A stretch of DNA of 64,000 nucleotides from Jiangella aurantiaca (GTDB lineage Bacteria > Actinomycetota > Actinomycetes > Jiangellales > Jiangellaceae): NCBI RefSeq assembly GCF_004349105.1, contig NZ_SMLB01000006.1, positions 155,596-219,595 of the forward strand, given 5' to 3'. The notes under the pieces are model-generated. The model was not told where the DNA came from. It worked only from the letters and a program-made list of their open reading frames with translations, and made no database searches. Every line of letters starts with the position of its first letter. Positions within the stretch are counted from its first letter, which is position 1. Below are positions 63,085 through 64,000 of this stretch, piece by piece. Position numbers and translations under genes: made by a program.

Positions 63085-64000
63085 TCAAGACCCATCGCCG
63101 CCGCGGAACGCGCTGAGCAGCGCCGACAGCGCGACCAGCAGCGCGACCACACGAATCGCGCCGGCGAGCGCGTACGGCGCCCGCAGCCCGAACGCGTGCG
63201 CGACGACACCGCCGAGCAGCGCCCCGAACGGGATGAAGCCCCACCCCACCAGCCGGTGGACACCCATCACCCGGCCCAGCAGCTCGGCCGGCACCAGGCG
63301 CTGCCGCAGGCCGATGCTCACCAGGTTCCACAGCGTGACGCCGAGCCCAGTGATCGCCAGCAGTGCCCCGAGCACGACGGCGTCAGGGCTCAGGCCCATC
63401 GCGGCCACGGCGCCGGCGTTCACGGCCAGGGCGGTGAGTAGCACAGCCCGGTCGCCGAGCCGGCGCAGCAGCCACGGACCGGCCACGCCGCCGGCCAGAC
63501 TGCCGATCGCCGCGGTCGCCAGCAGCACGCCGAACCCGCGCGCCGACACGCCCAGCTCCTCCGTCGCCAGCAGCACGAGCGTCGCGTTGCCGAGCTGGAA
63601 GCAGAACGTGTTCACCGCGGCCAGCAGCGTCAGCGTGCGCAGCAGCCGGTGCGCGGCCAGCCAGCGCAGCCCGGCCCCGATCTCGGACCGCAGCGACGAC
63701 GGCGCATGCCGCGGCTCCGCCCGGCCCGCCGAGGGTGCCCGCCGGACCAGCGTCGCCAGCAGCGCCGCCGCGACCGCCAGCACGACCGCGTCGGCGCCGA
63801 ACGGCAGCCCGACGGCGACGGCGAACAGCAGGCTGCCCGCCGGCGGGCCGATGAACTGCTGCCCGGCGACCACGACGGTCTGCTGGTAACCGTTGGCCGA
63901 CGGCAGCCGGTCCGGCCCGGCCAGCGACGGCAGCAGCGCCTGCGCCGCCGTCCCGGCCACCACCTGGCACGCGCCCAGCCCGAACGCGAGCGCCGCCAGC
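63085..64000 (-). CDS. MFS transporter, EntS/DUF894-like (5' truncated)
   Basis: The gene runs off the right edge; its start is beyond base 64000. At least 304 residues and about 9 helices are present. RHAPSSLRSEIGAGLRWLAAHRLLRTLTLLAAVNTFCFQLGNATLVLLATEELG and the late RLVPAELLGRVMGVHRLVGWGFIPFGALLGG are typical of the MFS group with enterobactin-exporter-like and macrolide-efflux-like members. The substrate is unknown. It is on the same strand as the CAP-ricin gene, ending 111 bases before that start. Confidence 0.88.
   Translation of the reverse strand, partial: LAALAFGLGACQVVAGTAAQALLPSLAGPDRLPSANGYQQTVVVAGQQFIGPPAGSLLFAVAVGLPFGADAVVLAVAAALLATLVRRAPSAGRAEPRHAPSSLRSEIGAGLRWLAAHRLLRTLTLLAAVNTFCFQLGNATLVLLATEELGVSARGFGVLLATAAIGSLAGGVAGPWLLRRLGDRAVLLTALAVNAGAVAAMGLSPDAVVLGALLAITGLGVTLWNLVSIGLRQRLVPAELLGRVMGVHRLVGWGFIPFGALLGGVVAHAFGLRAPYALAGAIRVVALLVALSALLSAFRGGDGS

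Overview
The window is chromosomal DNA of a very GC-rich actinobacterium. This rests on the base composition, frequent GTG starts, 1-4 base gene overlaps, an HrdB/SigA-type principal sigma factor, topoisomerase IV genes, F420-type luciferase-like oxidoreductases, a zinc-ribbon protein of the DUF7455 type and LprG-like lipoproteins. Gene order around polyprenyl synthetase-metF and around hrdB-parE-parC resembles Streptomyces as I remember it. The genus cannot be fixed from sequence alone; a Jiangella-like lineage is only a guess. No rRNA, tRNA, CRISPR array, transposase or prophage gene was found.

Layout. 1-7.8 kb: end of an S33 peptidase gene, polyprenyl diphosphate synthase, metF, a CrtI-like oxidoreductase with a YbaK-type deacylase, a HEPN-like gene with a LexA-type box, a PAC2 protein and an M48 protease. 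7.9-17.7 kb: a MacAB-like ABC system, a 1006-residue secreted subtilase, and an ABC-2 exporter with a DesK/DesR-like two-component pair. 17.8-28.8 kb: DNA polymerase IV, a universal stress protein, an HhH-GPD repair protein, a PAS-GAF-PP2C phosphatase, the principal sigma factor, an arginase-fold protein, a rhomboid protease, an ArsR regulator followed by a decayed SRPBCC gene, and parE. 28.9-35.6 kb: a small exported protein and a full Mrp Na+/H+ antiporter operon (A/B fused, C-G).

35.6-50.4 kb: small enzymes, then a minus-strand operon of LprG-like lipoprotein, MFS transporter, sucrase/ferredoxin-like protein and beta-carbonic anhydrase; a DHA2 drug exporter with its TetR regulator and two operators; parC; two paralogous PH-like membrane proteins; and an OmpR/EnvZ-type pair. 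50.5-58.9 kb: an exported LolA-fold protein, then an NCS2 permease and a molybdenum hydroxylase (FAD, 2Fe-2S and Mo subunits plus CoxG), followed by a nitrilase-family amidohydrolase. 58.9-64 kb: a more accessory stretch with a glycine-zipper protein, MerR and HxlR regulators, an F420-type oxidoreductase, an unknown protein, a CAP-ricin lectin fusion and a truncated MFS gene.

Signals that gene calls do not explain include a 41-base near-identical repeat covering the 3' ends of mrpA and the molybdenum-hydroxylase FAD gene plus the next start codon, and three copies of an inverted-repeat element with GTTGATCTTGGAGT ends. There is also a LexA-type box before the HEPN-like gene, a recurring -10-like hexamer 6-8 bases before start codons that suggests leaderless mRNAs, and several perfect palindromes in front of regulated operons.
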